From NCBI RefSeq assembly GCF_009758255.1, contig NZ_WSEN01000009.1:248001-312000 (forward strand): a stretch of DNA of 64,000 nt, written 5' to 3'. The notes under the pieces were generated by a model, which had not been told where the DNA came from, did not search any database, and saw nothing but the letters and a program-made list of their open reading frames with translations. A program made the position numbers and the translations under genes. Positions 1 to 8,629 of this stretch are shown here, one piece after another. The stretch comes from Microbacterium sp. MAH-37 (GTDB lineage Bacteria; Actinomycetota; Actinomycetes; Actinomycetales; Microbacteriaceae). Positions within the stretch are counted from its first letter, which is position 1, and each line of letters begins with the position of its first letter.

Positions 1-1
1 A

Positions 2-652
2 GCAGCGCCCTCCGGCGTGGTCACCGTGAGCGGATTCCTCAGCGCCGCGCAGGCGCTGTTCGGCCCGCTGGTGCGGGAGCTCGGCACCGGCGACGACGTC
101 CCGACGATCCGCTTCACCGACGAGGACGTCGCGCAGAGCGAGTTCCCCGCGCTCACCGCGCGCTACGACCTGGTGCTCGCGCATCGCATGGAGCACAGTG
201 CGCGCTGGCCGCGCAGCGGCATCCGCTCCGTTCCACTGGCGACCGAACCTCTCGACGTCGCGCTCGCCGCGTCGCATCCGCTCGCCGCGCACGCGACACT
301 CACGCCGGAGCAGGTGGTCGGCGAACGCTGGGTGACCAGCCGCACCGGCTACTCCCCCGACGACGTGCTGCGAACGATCTCCGCCGTGACCAACAGACCG
401 GTCGAGATCGTGCACCGCATCAACGACTACGGCGTCGCAGCCGCGGTGATCGCCTCGGGAGGAGTGATCGGGATGCTGCCGCGGTACACCTCCCTGGCTG
501 CGGGTGTCAGCGGGGTGGTCCGGAAGCCGCTGCGCGGCGTGAGCACGAACCGCATGATCGATGTCCTGGCCCGACCGGAGAACCTGCACCGGCGGTCGGT
601 GCAGATGGTCGCCGACGCGCTGCAGCGGGTGATGGCGGCGCTCACGGCCTGA
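2..652 (+). CDS. LysR-family regulator, C-terminal part (5' truncated)
   Basis: The reading frame is open from the first bases of the window, so the N-terminal helix-turn-helix lies outside it. The 217 visible codons match the effector-binding domain of LysR-type regulators: a segment ending in PLATEPLDVALAASHPLA, then GERWVTSRTGYSPDDV and a late AAVIASGGVIGMLPR segment, the usual layout of the two lobes. It converges on the peptide/sugar importer operon and is separated from it by a hairpin. Whether it regulates that operon cannot be told, because its own promoter is not visible. The family is fairly secure; effector and target are unknown. Confidence 0.85.
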   Translation, partial: AAPSGVVTVSGFLSAAQALFGPLVRELGTGDDVPTIRFTDEDVAQSEFPALTARYDLVLAHRMEHSARWPRSGIRSVPLATEPLDVALAASHPLAAHATLTPEQVVGERWVTSRTGYSPDDVLRTISAVTNRPVEIVHRINDYGVAAAVIASGGVIGMLPRYTSLAAGVSGVVRKPLRGVSTNRMIDVLARPENLHRRSVQMVADALQRVMAALTA

Positions 653-662
653 GCGTGCACGA

Positions 663-695
663 GGGCCGGGACGAAGGATCACCCCGTCCCGGCCC
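663..695. terminator. Bidirectional hairpin between convergent genes
   Basis: An 11-bp perfect inverted repeat (arms 663-673 and 685-695, GGGCCGGGACG and its complement) lies between the stop codons of the LysR gene and the importer operon. There is no clear T-run, as is common for actinobacterial terminators. Confidence 0.6.
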
Positions 696-718
696 CGGCC
701 GGATCTGTCGTCAGCGGG

Positions 719-2305
719 TCACTTGCAGGTGACCTGCGTGCGGTAGATCTGCATGTCGCCACCCGCCGCGTGCGGGGTCATGCACTCGGTGTGGGCGATG
801 TACATCACCTGCTGGTACAGGGGCTGGATCACCTGGTCGGCGAGGATGCGGTCCTCGGCCTTCTGCCAGAGGGCGTCGGCCTCGTCCTGGGTCGGCGCGG
901 CGAGCGCGGCGTCCACCGCGGCCTGTCCCTCCGGGTCGGTGTACTGCAGGCGGTAGTTCGCGTCGACGTAGACCGAGGCGATCCACTCCGATGCGGCCGG
1001 GAACGACGAGCCCCAGAGCTGGATGACGGGGCCGTCCAGCTGGTAGGAGTTGATCGTCTCCGAGAGCGCGGCGGCCGGCACCGGCTTGGGCTCCACGTCC
1101 AGGCCGATCTCCTTGGCGGAGTTCGAGACCGCCAGCGCGGTCGCGGCATCCGTCGTGTTCTCCGACGAGTAGTTCAGCGGGATGCTGCCGGTGAAGCCGG
1201 ACTTCTCGATCAGCGCCTTCGCCGCATCCGGGTCGAACGTGCAGTACTCGCCGCAGGCGTCCTCACGATAGGCGGACACCGAGTTCGGCATCAGGGAGCC
1301 GGCCGGCACCGTCGCGTCCTTGAACAGATCCTTCGAGATGCTCGCGCGGTCCACGATCATCGAGAAGGCCTGACGCACCTCGATCGGGTAGGTCTTGTCG
1401 AGATAGGTGGGCCAGGTGAAGTACGTCTCCAGCGTGTTGCGGTCGATCGCGGTGAGGCCCTTCTCGCCCAGCGAGTTGCGGCCCTGGGCGATCAGCCCCG
1501 GCGGGAGGCTGCGGAGCACGTCGGCGTTCCCGGCCACGACGTCCTGGTAAGCGGTGTTCGTGTCCGTGTACACACGGAACGTGATCTGGTCGGCGGCGCC
1601 CTTCGGCACCCATCCCTGATACTTCGGGTCCTTCTTCAGCACTGCCTCGACCTGCGGGTCGAGCTTCTCCAGCGTGTACACGCCGTTACCGATCGGCTTC
1701 TTGTCGTAGGCCACCGGGTCGGCGAACGCGCTCTCCGGCATCGGGCAGAACGCCAGCTGCGAAAGGATGTAGGGCACGTCGTTGTTCGGCGTCTTCATCT
1801 CGATCGTGAACGTGTGCTCGTCCTCTAGCGTGATGCCGGAGAACTCCGTGGCCGTGGCCTCGCCCTCGGCGGGGTTCAGCTCGTCGTAGCCCTTGATCGG
1901 CCCGTACGCGTAGTTCGAGGGCATCGCATTCTTGCCGGCGCCGACGAAGTTGAAGGTGTCGACGTAGGTCTTCGCCGTGATCGGGGTGCCGTCCGAGAAG
2001 GTGTGACCGTCGGCGACCTTCACCGTCCAGTGCACCTGGTCTTCGCTCTCGAGGGACTCGGCACCGCGCATGAAGACCTTGCCGTCCTCCTCGATGCCGG
2101 TGAGGGGTTCGCACAGGGCCATGGCGATCTGGCTGCCGGGGTTCTGGGCGCCGGTGATGCGCCCGATCTCGCCGTTGTTGACGGCGACGAAGGACGTCTT
2201 GCCCTCGCCGGCGTCGGCGGGCTGACCGAGACATCCGGTCAGCATCGTGGCGCACGCCGCGACGGCGACGATGCCGACCGCGATGCGGCTGGTGGTGCTT
2301 TTCAT
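719..2305 (-). CDS. ABC transporter family-5 substrate-binding lipoprotein
   Basis: A 528-residue extracellular solute-binding protein of the OppA/DppA type (SBP family 5), which captures peptides, or in many actinobacteria oligosaccharides, for an ABC importer. The start at 2305 gives a lipoprotein signal peptide with lipobox LTGC, cysteine at residue 25, preceded by a GAAAGGA ribosome site. A longer open frame upstream is the overlap with the ATPase gene in another frame. The mature part has the family layout, with early NGEIGRITG and LCEPLTGIEEDG segments and a central VADGHTFSDGTPITAKT block. The start codon overlaps the ATPase stop by one base (TGATG), so it is the last gene of the operon. 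Substrate unknown; the sugar-type oxidoreductase and ROK domain in the operon favour a glycoside. Confidence 0.9.
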   Translation of the reverse strand: MKSTTSRIAVGIVAVAACATMLTGCLGQPADAGEGKTSFVAVNNGEIGRITGAQNPGSQIAMALCEPLTGIEEDGKVFMRGAESLESEDQVHWTVKVADGHTFSDGTPITAKTYVDTFNFVGAGKNAMPSNYAYGPIKGYDELNPAEGEATATEFSGITLEDEHTFTIEMKTPNNDVPYILSQLAFCPMPESAFADPVAYDKKPIGNGVYTLEKLDPQVEAVLKKDPKYQGWVPKGAADQITFRVYTDTNTAYQDVVAGNADVLRSLPPGLIAQGRNSLGEKGLTAIDRNTLETYFTWPTYLDKTYPIEVRQAFSMIVDRASISKDLFKDATVPAGSLMPNSVSAYREDACGEYCTFDPDAAKALIEKSGFTGSIPLNYSSENTTDAATALAVSNSAKEIGLDVEPKPVPAAALSETINSYQLDGPVIQLWGSSFPAASEWIASVYVDANYRLQYTDPEGQAAVDAALAAPTQDEADALWQKAEDRILADQVIQPLYQQVMYIAHTECMTPHAAGGDMQIYRTQVTCK

Positions 2306-3357
2306 CAGGTGTTCCTTTCGGATGGGGAGGGAGAGGAGGAGATCGTGGAGACCATTCCGACGCGCGACAGCGTGATCTGCGCGGCGAGATGGCAGGACGC
2401 CCGGTGCCCCGCGCTGCCGCCGGGGACTGCGTCGAGGTCGGGGACATCCGTGGCGCACCGCTCGATCGCCGCGTAGCAGCGGGTATGGAACGGGCATCCG
2501 GGCGGAGGGTCGATCGGTGAGGGAGGGTCGCCCTCGAGCACGACGCGCTCCAGGCGCTCGTCGGGCGCCAGCTTGCGCGGAATGGCGGAGAGCAGCGCCC
2601 GGGTGTACGGATGCGCGGTGGCGCTGTACACGTCGTCGCAGTCGCCCTGCTCGACCACCTTGCCGAGGTACATCGTGACGATGCGGTCGGACATGTGCTG
2701 CACCACGTCGAGGTCGTGCGCGATGAAGATGATCGACAGTCCGAGCTCGCGCTTGAGGCGGTTCAGCAGGTTCAGCACCTGCGCACGGACCGAGATGTCG
2801 AGCGCCGAGACCGGCTCGTCGCACACCAGCAGCTTCGGCTCCACCGCCAGTGCGCGTGCGATGCCGATGCGCTGCAGCTGCCCGCCGGAGAATTCGTGCG
2901 GGTAGCGGTGCGCATGGTCGGGGTTCAGCCCCACCTGGGTGAGCAGCTCCCCCACCCGTGCCTCCACCTTCGACGCCGGGAGCAGCCTGTGCGTGCTGAT
3001 GCCCTCGGCGATCGACTGCCCGACCGAGCGACGTGGGTCGAGCGAGGCGTGCGGGTCCTGGAACACCATCTGCACCTGGCGGTGCAGCAGCGTCTTGCGT
3101 TCCGCGTGCGTCATCGCGCCGACGTCCGCGCCGTTCCAGCGCACCGTCCCTTCGCTGGGTGCCTCCAGACCGCAGATGATGCGGGCGAGCGTCGATTTGC
3201 CGCACCCGGACTCACCCACCAGCCCGACGGTCTCGCCCTCCGCAACGGTGAAGTCGACGCCGTCCACAGCGCGCACCTGTCCGTGCGCGCCGCGCGAGAA
3301 CATGGTGTGCTTCTGCTTGTAGAAACGCCGCACCGATTCAAGCTCCAACAGTGACAT
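2305..3357 (-). CDS. Opp/Dpp-type ABC transporter ATP-binding protein (F-like)
   Basis: A 350-residue ATPase of the oligopeptide/dipeptide importer class. Walker A is GESGCGKST near residue 50, the ABC signature is SGGQLQRIGIARAL, and Walker B is LLVCDEPVSALD. The C-terminal extension has the oligopeptide/dipeptide transporter motif (PIDPPPGCPFHTRCYAA), which carries cysteines in this family. It is the second of two adjacent ATPases, as in Opp/Dpp systems, where the two form a heterodimer on the membrane permeases. Its 5' end overlaps the preceding ATPase gene by 20 bases and its stop overlaps the binding-protein start, so translation of the operon is tightly coupled. Confidence 0.92.
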   Translation of the reverse strand: MSLLELESVRRFYKQKHTMFSRGAHGQVRAVDGVDFTVAEGETVGLVGESGCGKSTLARIICGLEAPSEGTVRWNGADVGAMTHAERKTLLHRQVQMVFQDPHASLDPRRSVGQSIAEGISTHRLLPASKVEARVGELLTQVGLNPDHAHRYPHEFSGGQLQRIGIARALAVEPKLLVCDEPVSALDISVRAQVLNLLNRLKRELGLSIIFIAHDLDVVQHMSDRIVTMYLGKVVEQGDCDDVYSATAHPYTRALLSAIPRKLAPDERLERVVLEGDPPSPIDPPPGCPFHTRCYAAIERCATDVPDLDAVPGGSAGHRASCHLAAQITLSRVGMVSTISSSPSPSERNT

Positions 3358-4336
3358 CGGCGATCACCTCCTGCTTGTGGTGGCAGGCCGCGGCCCGCTC
3401 GGGGGTGAACAGGTCGAGCGGCGGCAGCACGGTTCGGCACTCGGCAGTGGCGTACCCGCAGCGCGGGTTGAAGCTGCACCCCGGCGGGCGCTGCGCGATG
3501 TCCGGCGGCAGACCCTGGATGGTGGGCAGATCCCCGCCCCGGTGGGCGGCGCTCGGGATGGAGCCGAGCAGCCCCTTCGTGTACGGGTGCGCCGGGTTGT
3601 CGAACATCGGCCCGATCGGGCCCGACTCGGCGACTCGTCCGGCGTACATCACCAGCGCGCGGTCGGCGAGCTGTCCGGCCACGCCCAGGTCGTGCGTGAT
3701 CATCAGCAGGGCCATCTGGCGCTCCTGAGTGATCTCACCGAGCAGCTCCAGGATCTGGGCCTGCACGGTGGCATCCAGTGCGGTCGTCGGCTCATCCGCG
3801 ATGAGGACGTCGGGGTCGAGCGCGAGCGCCATCGCGATCATGATGCGCTGGCGCATGCCCCCGGAGAACTGGAACGGGTAGTCGTTCGCCCGGTTCGCGG
3901 CGTCCGGGATGCGCACCGCGCGCATCATCTCGATCGCTGCCTCGTGCGCCTGCTTCTTCGGCATGCCGCGATGCACGCGGTAGAGCTCTGCGATCTGCGT
4001 CGACACGGTCTGGACGGGGTTCAGCGCGCTCAGCGCGTCCTGGAACACCATCGCGATGCGCGCGCCCTGCACCCGGCGGAGTTTCGCGGCGGACAGGGTG
4101 AGCAGGTCGTCCCCGTCGAACATGATCCGTCCGCCCGTGATGTGCGACGCGGGCTTGGGAAGGATCCCCATGATCGCCTTGGCGGTGATGCTCTTGCCCG
4201 AGCCCGATTCGCCGAGCACGGCGAGCGTCTCACCTCGGTCCAGCGTGAAGCTGACGTCCTGCAGCGCCGCGATGGGCGGGCCACCGGGCGAGCGGAACTC
4301 GAGGGAGAGGTTCTGGACGTCCAGCAGGGCGGTCAT
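3338..4336 (-). CDS. Opp/Dpp-type ABC transporter ATP-binding protein (D-like)
   Basis: A 332-residue ATPase, partner of the downstream ATPase in the same importer. Visible motifs are Walker [14 protein letters not shown] near residue 40, signature [17 protein letters not shown], Walker [13 protein letters not shown], the H-loop LLMITHDLG, and a C-terminal [13 protein letters not shown] motif typical of OppD/OppF. It overlaps the permease gene upstream by four bases (ATGA) and the next ATPase by 20 bases. It supplies the energy for uptake on the cytoplasmic face of the membrane. Confidence 0.92.
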   Translation of the reverse strand: MTALLDVQNLSLEFRSPGGPPIAALQDVSFTLDRGETLAVLGESGSGKSITAKAIMGILPKPASHITGGRIMFDGDDLLTLSAAKLRRVQGARIAMVFQDALSALNPVQTVSTQIAELYRVHRGMPKKQAHEAAIEMMRAVRIPDAANRANDYPFQFSGGMRQRIMIAMALALDPDVLIADEPTTALDATVQAQILELLGEITQERQMALLMITHDLGVAGQLADRALVMYAGRVAESGPIGPMFDNPAHPYTKGLLGSIPSAAHRGGDLPTIQGLPPDIAQRPPGCSFNPRCGYATAECRTVLPPLDLFTPERAAACHHKQEVIADVTVGA

Positions 4337-5223
4337 CGGCGTGCCTTCGGGTCGAGGGCGTCGCGCAGGCTCTCACCCAGCACGACGAAGGCGAGCGTGG
4401 TCAGGCCCAGCATCAGCGTGGGAAAGAACATCAGCAGCGGGGCGATCTGCCAGTTGCCGTCCTGGCTCGCGAGGGCGATCTGGATGCCCCAGGAGAAGGC
4501 GGGCAGCTTCAGGCCGACGCCGAGGATCGAGAATCCGGCCTCTGCCGCCATGCCTGCGCCGACGGACAGCGTCGTCATGACGATCAACGGGGTGACCGCG
4601 TTGGGGATCACGTGCGAGCGCAGGATGCGCCACGGTCCGACGCCCAGACCGCGGGCGGCCTGGATGTACTCGAGATTGCGCACCTGCATGACCGAGCTGC
4701 GCATGTACCGCATGGTCGCCGCCCAGCTGAACAGCACCAGCACGAAGACGATGGTCCAGACGGTGCGGGAACGGAACTGGTACAGGATGACCAGGCTCGC
4801 GATGCCGACCGGGATGCCGAGGATCACGTTCGAGGTCCAGGAGATGATCGAGTCGGTGATGCCGCCGAAGTAGCCGGCGAGCGACCCGGCGATCAGCGCG
4901 ATGAGGAAGGAGATCGCCGCGGTGTAGACGCCGACTTCGAGAGATGTGCGTGCGCCGTAGACGATGTTCGACCAGTAGTCGCAGCCCTGGATGTCGAAGC
5001 CCATCGGGTGCCCGGGCTCGGGGCCCACCCGCGACATCGAGAGATCGCAGTCGCGCGGGTCGATGTTCGTGAACAGGGTCGGGAAGAGCGCCATCAGGGT
5101 GACGACGACGATGATCAGTGCGGCGATGTCGAAGAACGGGCTCTTCCACAGGCTGCGCAACCCGCTGCGAGGACGCCCGCGCCGCCGCCTGGCAGTGATG
5201 AGCGAGGTGGTGGACTCAGACAT
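4333..5223 (-). CDS. ABC transporter permease, OppC/DppC type
   Basis: A 296-residue integral membrane protein. The N-terminal cytoplasmic stretch is arginine-rich (ARRRRGRPRSG), followed by a first membrane helix (residues about 32-52), an extracellular segment with GHPMGFDIQGCDYWSN, and a bundle of about five further helices. The EAA-type loop for contact with the ATPase is YIQAARGLGVGPWRILRSHVIPN. The DPRDCDLS...GPEPGHPMGFD segment is typical of the C-type permease, which forms a heterodimer with the B-type permease encoded next to it. Overlaps are 4 bases with the ATPase gene and 8 bases with the other permease. Confidence 0.92.
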   Translation of the reverse strand: MSESTTSLITARRRRGRPRSGLRSLWKSPFFDIAALIIVVVTLMALFPTLFTNIDPRDCDLSMSRVGPEPGHPMGFDIQGCDYWSNIVYGARTSLEVGVYTAAISFLIALIAGSLAGYFGGITDSIISWTSNVILGIPVGIASLVILYQFRSRTVWTIVFVLVLFSWAATMRYMRSSVMQVRNLEYIQAARGLGVGPWRILRSHVIPNAVTPLIVMTTLSVGAGMAAEAGFSILGVGLKLPAFSWGIQIALASQDGNWQIAPLLMFFPTLMLGLTTLAFVVLGESLRDALDPKARR

Positions 5224-6145
5224 GGCGCACCCTCGGGTCGATGATCGGGTAGAGCAGGTCCACGACCAGCGCCGCGACCAGATAGAACAGCAGCAGGAAC
5301 ACCGAGACGCCGACGACGACGGGCCCGTTCTGCGTGTCGATGGCCCGCGCCAGCGTGCCGCCGAGGCCGGGGAGGTTGAAGATCGTCTCGATGAGCACCG
5401 ACCCGCCCAGCAGCGCCGCGATGCTCAGGCCCAGGTAGGTCACCACGGGCATGAAAGCGTTGCGCAGCGCGTGCACCCACATGATGCGCTGCGGGCCGAT
5501 CCCCTTCGCCGTCGCGGTGACGATGTAGTCCGATCGCAGCACGTCGACGAGGCTGGTGCGGCTGAGACGGGCCAGAGGAGACGCCGTCTCCAGCGCGAGC
5601 ACCATAGCCGGCATGATGAACGCCAGCGGGAATCCCGCTCTCACACCGGATATCGGCAGCCAATGCAGTTTGATGCCGAACAGGTACTGCGAGAAGTACG
5701 CGATGATGAAGCCCGGCACGGCGAGGAAGAAGATCGTGAAGAACAGGTTGAACTTGTCCGGGAACCTCCCCTGCCGCAGACCGGCCCAGACGCCGAGGCA
5801 CACACCGATGATGAGCTTCAGCACGAATGCCGAGAGCGCGAGCACCACGGTGTACGGCAGCGCGGTGGCGATCAGCGTCGAGACCGAGTTGCCGTTGAAG
5901 TCGTAGCCGAAGTCGCCGTGCAGCACGCCCCAGAGGTACTTCGCGTACTGCACGAAGAACGGATCGTCCAGGTTGTACTGATCCCGGATCGCCGCGATCG
6001 TCGAGTCCGAGAGTCGCTTCTCGCCCCCGGCGAGCCTGGTGACGGGGTCGCCGGGAATGAGGAAGACGAGCAGGTAGACGAGGAGCGTCGACCCGATCAG
6101 GGTCGGCACCATCATCAGAATGCGCCGCAGCGCGTACCGGAGCAT
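5216..6145 (-). CDS. ABC transporter permease, OppB/DppB type
   Basis: A 309-residue permease beginning MLRYALRRILMMVPTLIG, the classic B-type N-terminus with one helix and then a periplasm-side loop (PGDPVTRLAGGEKRLSD). About six membrane helices follow, with the EAA-type loop SDYIVTATAKGIGPQRIMWVHALRNA. It begins one base inside the stop codon of the ROK-oxidoreductase fusion (TGATG). This coupling ties the transporter to that regulator/enzyme and suggests the imported solute is the enzyme's substrate or inducer. Confidence 0.92.
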   Translation of the reverse strand: MLRYALRRILMMVPTLIGSTLLVYLLVFLIPGDPVTRLAGGEKRLSDSTIAAIRDQYNLDDPFFVQYAKYLWGVLHGDFGYDFNGNSVSTLIATALPYTVVLALSAFVLKLIIGVCLGVWAGLRQGRFPDKFNLFFTIFFLAVPGFIIAYFSQYLFGIKLHWLPISGVRAGFPLAFIMPAMVLALETASPLARLSRTSLVDVLRSDYIVTATAKGIGPQRIMWVHALRNAFMPVVTYLGLSIAALLGGSVLIETIFNLPGLGGTLARAIDTQNGPVVVGVSVFLLLFYLVAALVVDLLYPIIDPRVRHV

Positions 6146-8499
6146 CAGTCCCCGGCCGGCTGGCGGGCCGGCTGGTGCGCGGCGTAGTACTCGAGCATCT
6201 CGTCGCTCAGGCGCGGGATCTCGAAGGGCTCCGAGTTCGAGCGGATCGAGAGTGCGCCGGCGATGCCTGCCGCCACCGCGTCGCGCGCGGCGACGGGGCT
6301 GGTGTCCGTGGGCGCTCCGGTGCGGACGAACTCCACGAACTCGGCGACGGTGAGCGGGTCGGCGCCGCCGTGGCCGCCGTCGCCGCCGTCCTCGATCGGA
6401 TAGCGCACGTGGCCCTTCTCGAGATAGTCGCTGCGGGCGTTCCAGAGCCGGATCTCGCCGCCGGCGTCATCGTCGAAGTTCTCGATGCGCCCCTCGGTGC
6501 CGATCACGGTGTAGTTGCGCCAGTAGTCCGGCGTGAAGTGGCACTGCTGGTAGCTCATCAGCACGCCCGAGTCGGTGCGCATCATGATCATCGAGATGTC
6601 CTCGACGTCGATGACGGGGTTGAGGTCCTGCTGCGCGGCCGGCGGCCAGTTCGACATCGAGAACCAGTCGCCCATCCGGCGATCGGAGTTGTCGCGGCGG
6701 GACTCGACGTCGCCGTAGATCGCCAGGTCGCCCATGCCGACCACGGAGCGCGTGGAAGTGCCGGCGATCCAGTGCATCACGTCGATGTCGTGCGCGCCCT
6801 TCTGCAGCAGCAGGCTCATGGCCTTGTCGCGCTCGGCGTGCCAGTCCTTGAAGTAGTAGTCGCCGCCGTGACCGACGAAGTGCCGGCACCAGATCGCCTT
6901 GACCTCGCCGATCTCGCCGCGATCGACGATGTCCTTCATCATGCGCACGACCTGCATGTGGCGCATGTTGTGACCGACGTACACCTTCGTACCGGTGCGA
7001 TATGCGGTCTCGAGGATGCGGTCGGCATCCTCGATCGAGATCGCGAGGGGCTTCTCGATGTACGACGGGATGCCCGCCTCGAGCAGCTCGATCGCCACCT
7101 CGGCGTGCGTGAAGTCCGGGGTGGTGATGAAGGCTCCGTCGACCTCGATGCCGGAGGCGAGCAGTTCGGCGACGGAGGCGAACACGGGGATGTCCCCGAA
7201 CAGACGTGCCGCACGCTCATGCGTGCGCGGATCGGGGTCCACCGCCGCGACGACGCTGCCGCCCACCTCCTTCACGTGCAGCGCGAGGCCGACGCGTGCG
7301 CCGACTCCGATCGCCGCGGCACGGAAGGGAGCCTGCTCAGAGGCGGTGTCGGTGGTCATCTGTTCGTTCTCCGGGTCGATGGTGATGACGGGCGCCGGAA
7401 CATCCGGAACCCCGTAGATGCGGGAGGAGTGCTTCTCGAAGGCGAGTCCGAGGGCGCCGAGCGCCGCGGCATCCGCGCCGAGCTCGCCGCCACGGATGAG
7501 ACGCGTGCCGGTGTCGATACCGGTCACCGCAGTCCGGATGCCCTCGGCGAGCGGACCTGCGATGAGGTCGGCGAACTCGCCGAGTTCGCCGCCGAGCACG
7601 ATCACGTCTGGATCGGCTGTCAGCAGCAGTGCCGCCATCGCGGGGGTCATCGCAGCGCTGAGGGACTCGAGCGCGGCGAGACCGCGCGTGTCGGCCGGAT
7701 CGTCGCGCAGCAGGCGCAATTCGGCGGCGACGCGCGGGACCGCGTCGAGGAGCGGGCCGTCGGGCACCGCGACGTCGCTGAAGGCACGGAGCAGGCCGAC
7801 CTCGCCCGCGCGGCCGCGGCGTCCGCGGAGCACGTGCCCTGAGGCGGTGACACGGGCGGAGACATGGTGCCAGGTCAGTGCGTACACGCCTGTCTCGGCG
7901 TCGGTGAGCGCGCCGCCGCGGGATTCGGCCTCGGCGGCCAGAGAGAGGTCGTTGTCGACGACGACCGGTGCTCCGAAGTGATCGGTGAACATCGCCGCCA
8001 GGTCACGACCGTTCCACCCGGTCACCTGCGGCGCCGAGATCAGGATGCCGTTCTCGTCGATGAGTCCGGCCGCGGCGATGCCGATAGCCGCGACATCGGA
8101 CTGCCTGCGGCCGATCCGTTCCAGCGTCTGCTGCAGGAGGGTACGCACCGGGGCGAGCGAGGGCTGATCGGTGGTGGGCGGGGGGACTTCGGACTCCTGG
8201 CGCCCCAGCACGCGGCCGGTGCGGTCCGCGACGATCAGGCGCACCGTGCTGCGAGTCAGGTCGATCCCGACGATGACGGGTGATCCGGCGACAGGCGAGA
8301 AGGTTCGGGCGGGGCGACCTGCGGCGGCCCGCGCCTCATGCTCGATCGCGAGTCCGGACTCGGTCATGGCGGTGAGCGCGGCGGTGACGGTCGGACGCGA
8401 GAGACCGGTGCTCTCGGCGAGGTCGGAGATGGTGGCGCGTTCCAAGTCGCGCAGGCTGGCAAGGCACTGTGCGATGAGCTTCACGTCGATCGCGGACAT
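6145..8499 (-). CDS. ROK-family repressor fused to a Gfo/Idh/MocA oxidoreductase
   Basis: One uninterrupted 784-residue frame joins two normally separate proteins. Residues 1-60 are a winged helix (ISDLAESTGLSRPTVTAALT) and about 70-365 a ROK sugar-kinase-like domain (GIDLTRSTVRLIVADRTGRV, VVDNDLSLAAEAESRGG). The ROK zinc motif that normally follows GRAGEVG carries no cysteines here, so the zinc site looks lost. Residues about 388-784 are an NAD(P)-binding oxidoreductase (AAIGVGARVG; the EKP motif in SYIEKPLAIS; a C-terminal sheet domain). An in-frame ATG at 7359 (residue 381, MTTDTASEQAPF) is preceded by GGAGAA at good spacing, so the enzyme may also be made alone. It is first in the importer operon, and the start at 8499 has an AAGG/AGGGG ribosome site. 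Likely role: operon repressor and sugar dehydrogenase; this is inference. Confidence 0.85.
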   Translation of the reverse strand: MSAIDVKLIAQCLASLRDLERATISDLAESTGLSRPTVTAALTAMTESGLAIEHEARAAAGRPARTFSPVAGSPVIVGIDLTRSTVRLIVADRTGRVLGRQESEVPPPTTDQPSLAPVRTLLQQTLERIGRRQSDVAAIGIAAAGLIDENGILISAPQVTGWNGRDLAAMFTDHFGAPVVVDNDLSLAAEAESRGGALTDAETGVYALTWHHVSARVTASGHVLRGRRGRAGEVGLLRAFSDVAVPDGPLLDAVPRVAAELRLLRDDPADTRGLAALESLSAAMTPAMAALLLTADPDVIVLGGELGEFADLIAGPLAEGIRTAVTGIDTGTRLIRGGELGADAAALGALGLAFEKHSSRIYGVPDVPAPVITIDPENEQMTTDTASEQAPFRAAAIGVGARVGLALHVKEVGGSVVAAVDPDPRTHERAARLFGDIPVFASVAELLASGIEVDGAFITTPDFTHAEVAIELLEAGIPSYIEKPLAISIEDADRILETAYRTGTKVYVGHNMRHMQVVRMMKDIVDRGEIGEVKAIWCRHFVGHGGDYYFKDWHAERDKAMSLLLQKGAHDIDVMHWIAGTSTRSVVGMGDLAIYGDVESRRDNSDRRMGDWFSMSNWPPAAQQDLNPVIDVEDISMIMMRTDSGVLMSYQQCHFTPDYWRNYTVIGTEGRIENFDDDAGGEIRLWNARSDYLEKGHVRYPIEDGGDGGHGGADPLTVAEFVEFVRTGAPTDTSPVAARDAVAAGIAGALSIRSNSEPFEIPRLSDEMLEYYAAHQPARQPAGD

Positions 8500-8518
8500 C
8501 GTCGACCCCTTCTTCTTC

Positions 8519-8566
8519 GAAAGACACTTTCTAATCAGCTTTCATAACCATTTCGAAAGTGTTTTC
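8519..8566. promoter_or_regulatory. Paired GAAAGTGT operator-like inverted repeats upstream of the ROK fusion
   Basis: Two related palindromes sit 20-67 bases upstream of the fusion gene start: GAAAGACACTTTC at 8519-8531 (perfect GAAAG/CTTTC) and GAAAGTGTTTTC at 8555-8566. Read on opposite strands they share GAAAGTGT. Their centres are about 36 bases apart. The block is AT-rich compared with its surroundings. The position fits autoregulation by the ROK domain. Confidence 0.6.
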
Positions 8567-8592
8567 ATCATTGTGAATGCCACATGCGTCGC

Positions 8593-8623
8593 TGTCAAAC
8601 CGGATGACGGCAGGCCCTAGGCT
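8593..8623 (+). promoter_or_regulatory. Leaderless promoter of the M3 peptidase gene
   Basis: A TAGGCT -10 hexamer at 8618-8623 is followed by exactly six bases and then the ATG at 8630. This is the actinobacterial leaderless geometry, with the transcript expected to begin at or next to the start codon. A weak -35-like TGTCAA is at 8593-8598. The GGAGG directly touching the ATG is too close to work as a ribosome site. Confidence 0.5.
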
Positions 8624-8629
8624 CGGAGG

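Noticed and set aside
719-3205. An 828-codon frame joining an upstream stretch to the binding protein
   Set aside because: The upstream part is an out-of-frame reading of the ATPase gene. The lipoprotein signal and ribosome site at 2305 define the true start.
7350-7400. A sequencing frameshift joining ROK and oxidoreductase genes
   Set aside because: Both parts are in the same frame with intact motifs and a plausible linker. A frameshift is not needed; a missed stop would need a base change, which cannot be judged from this sequence alone.
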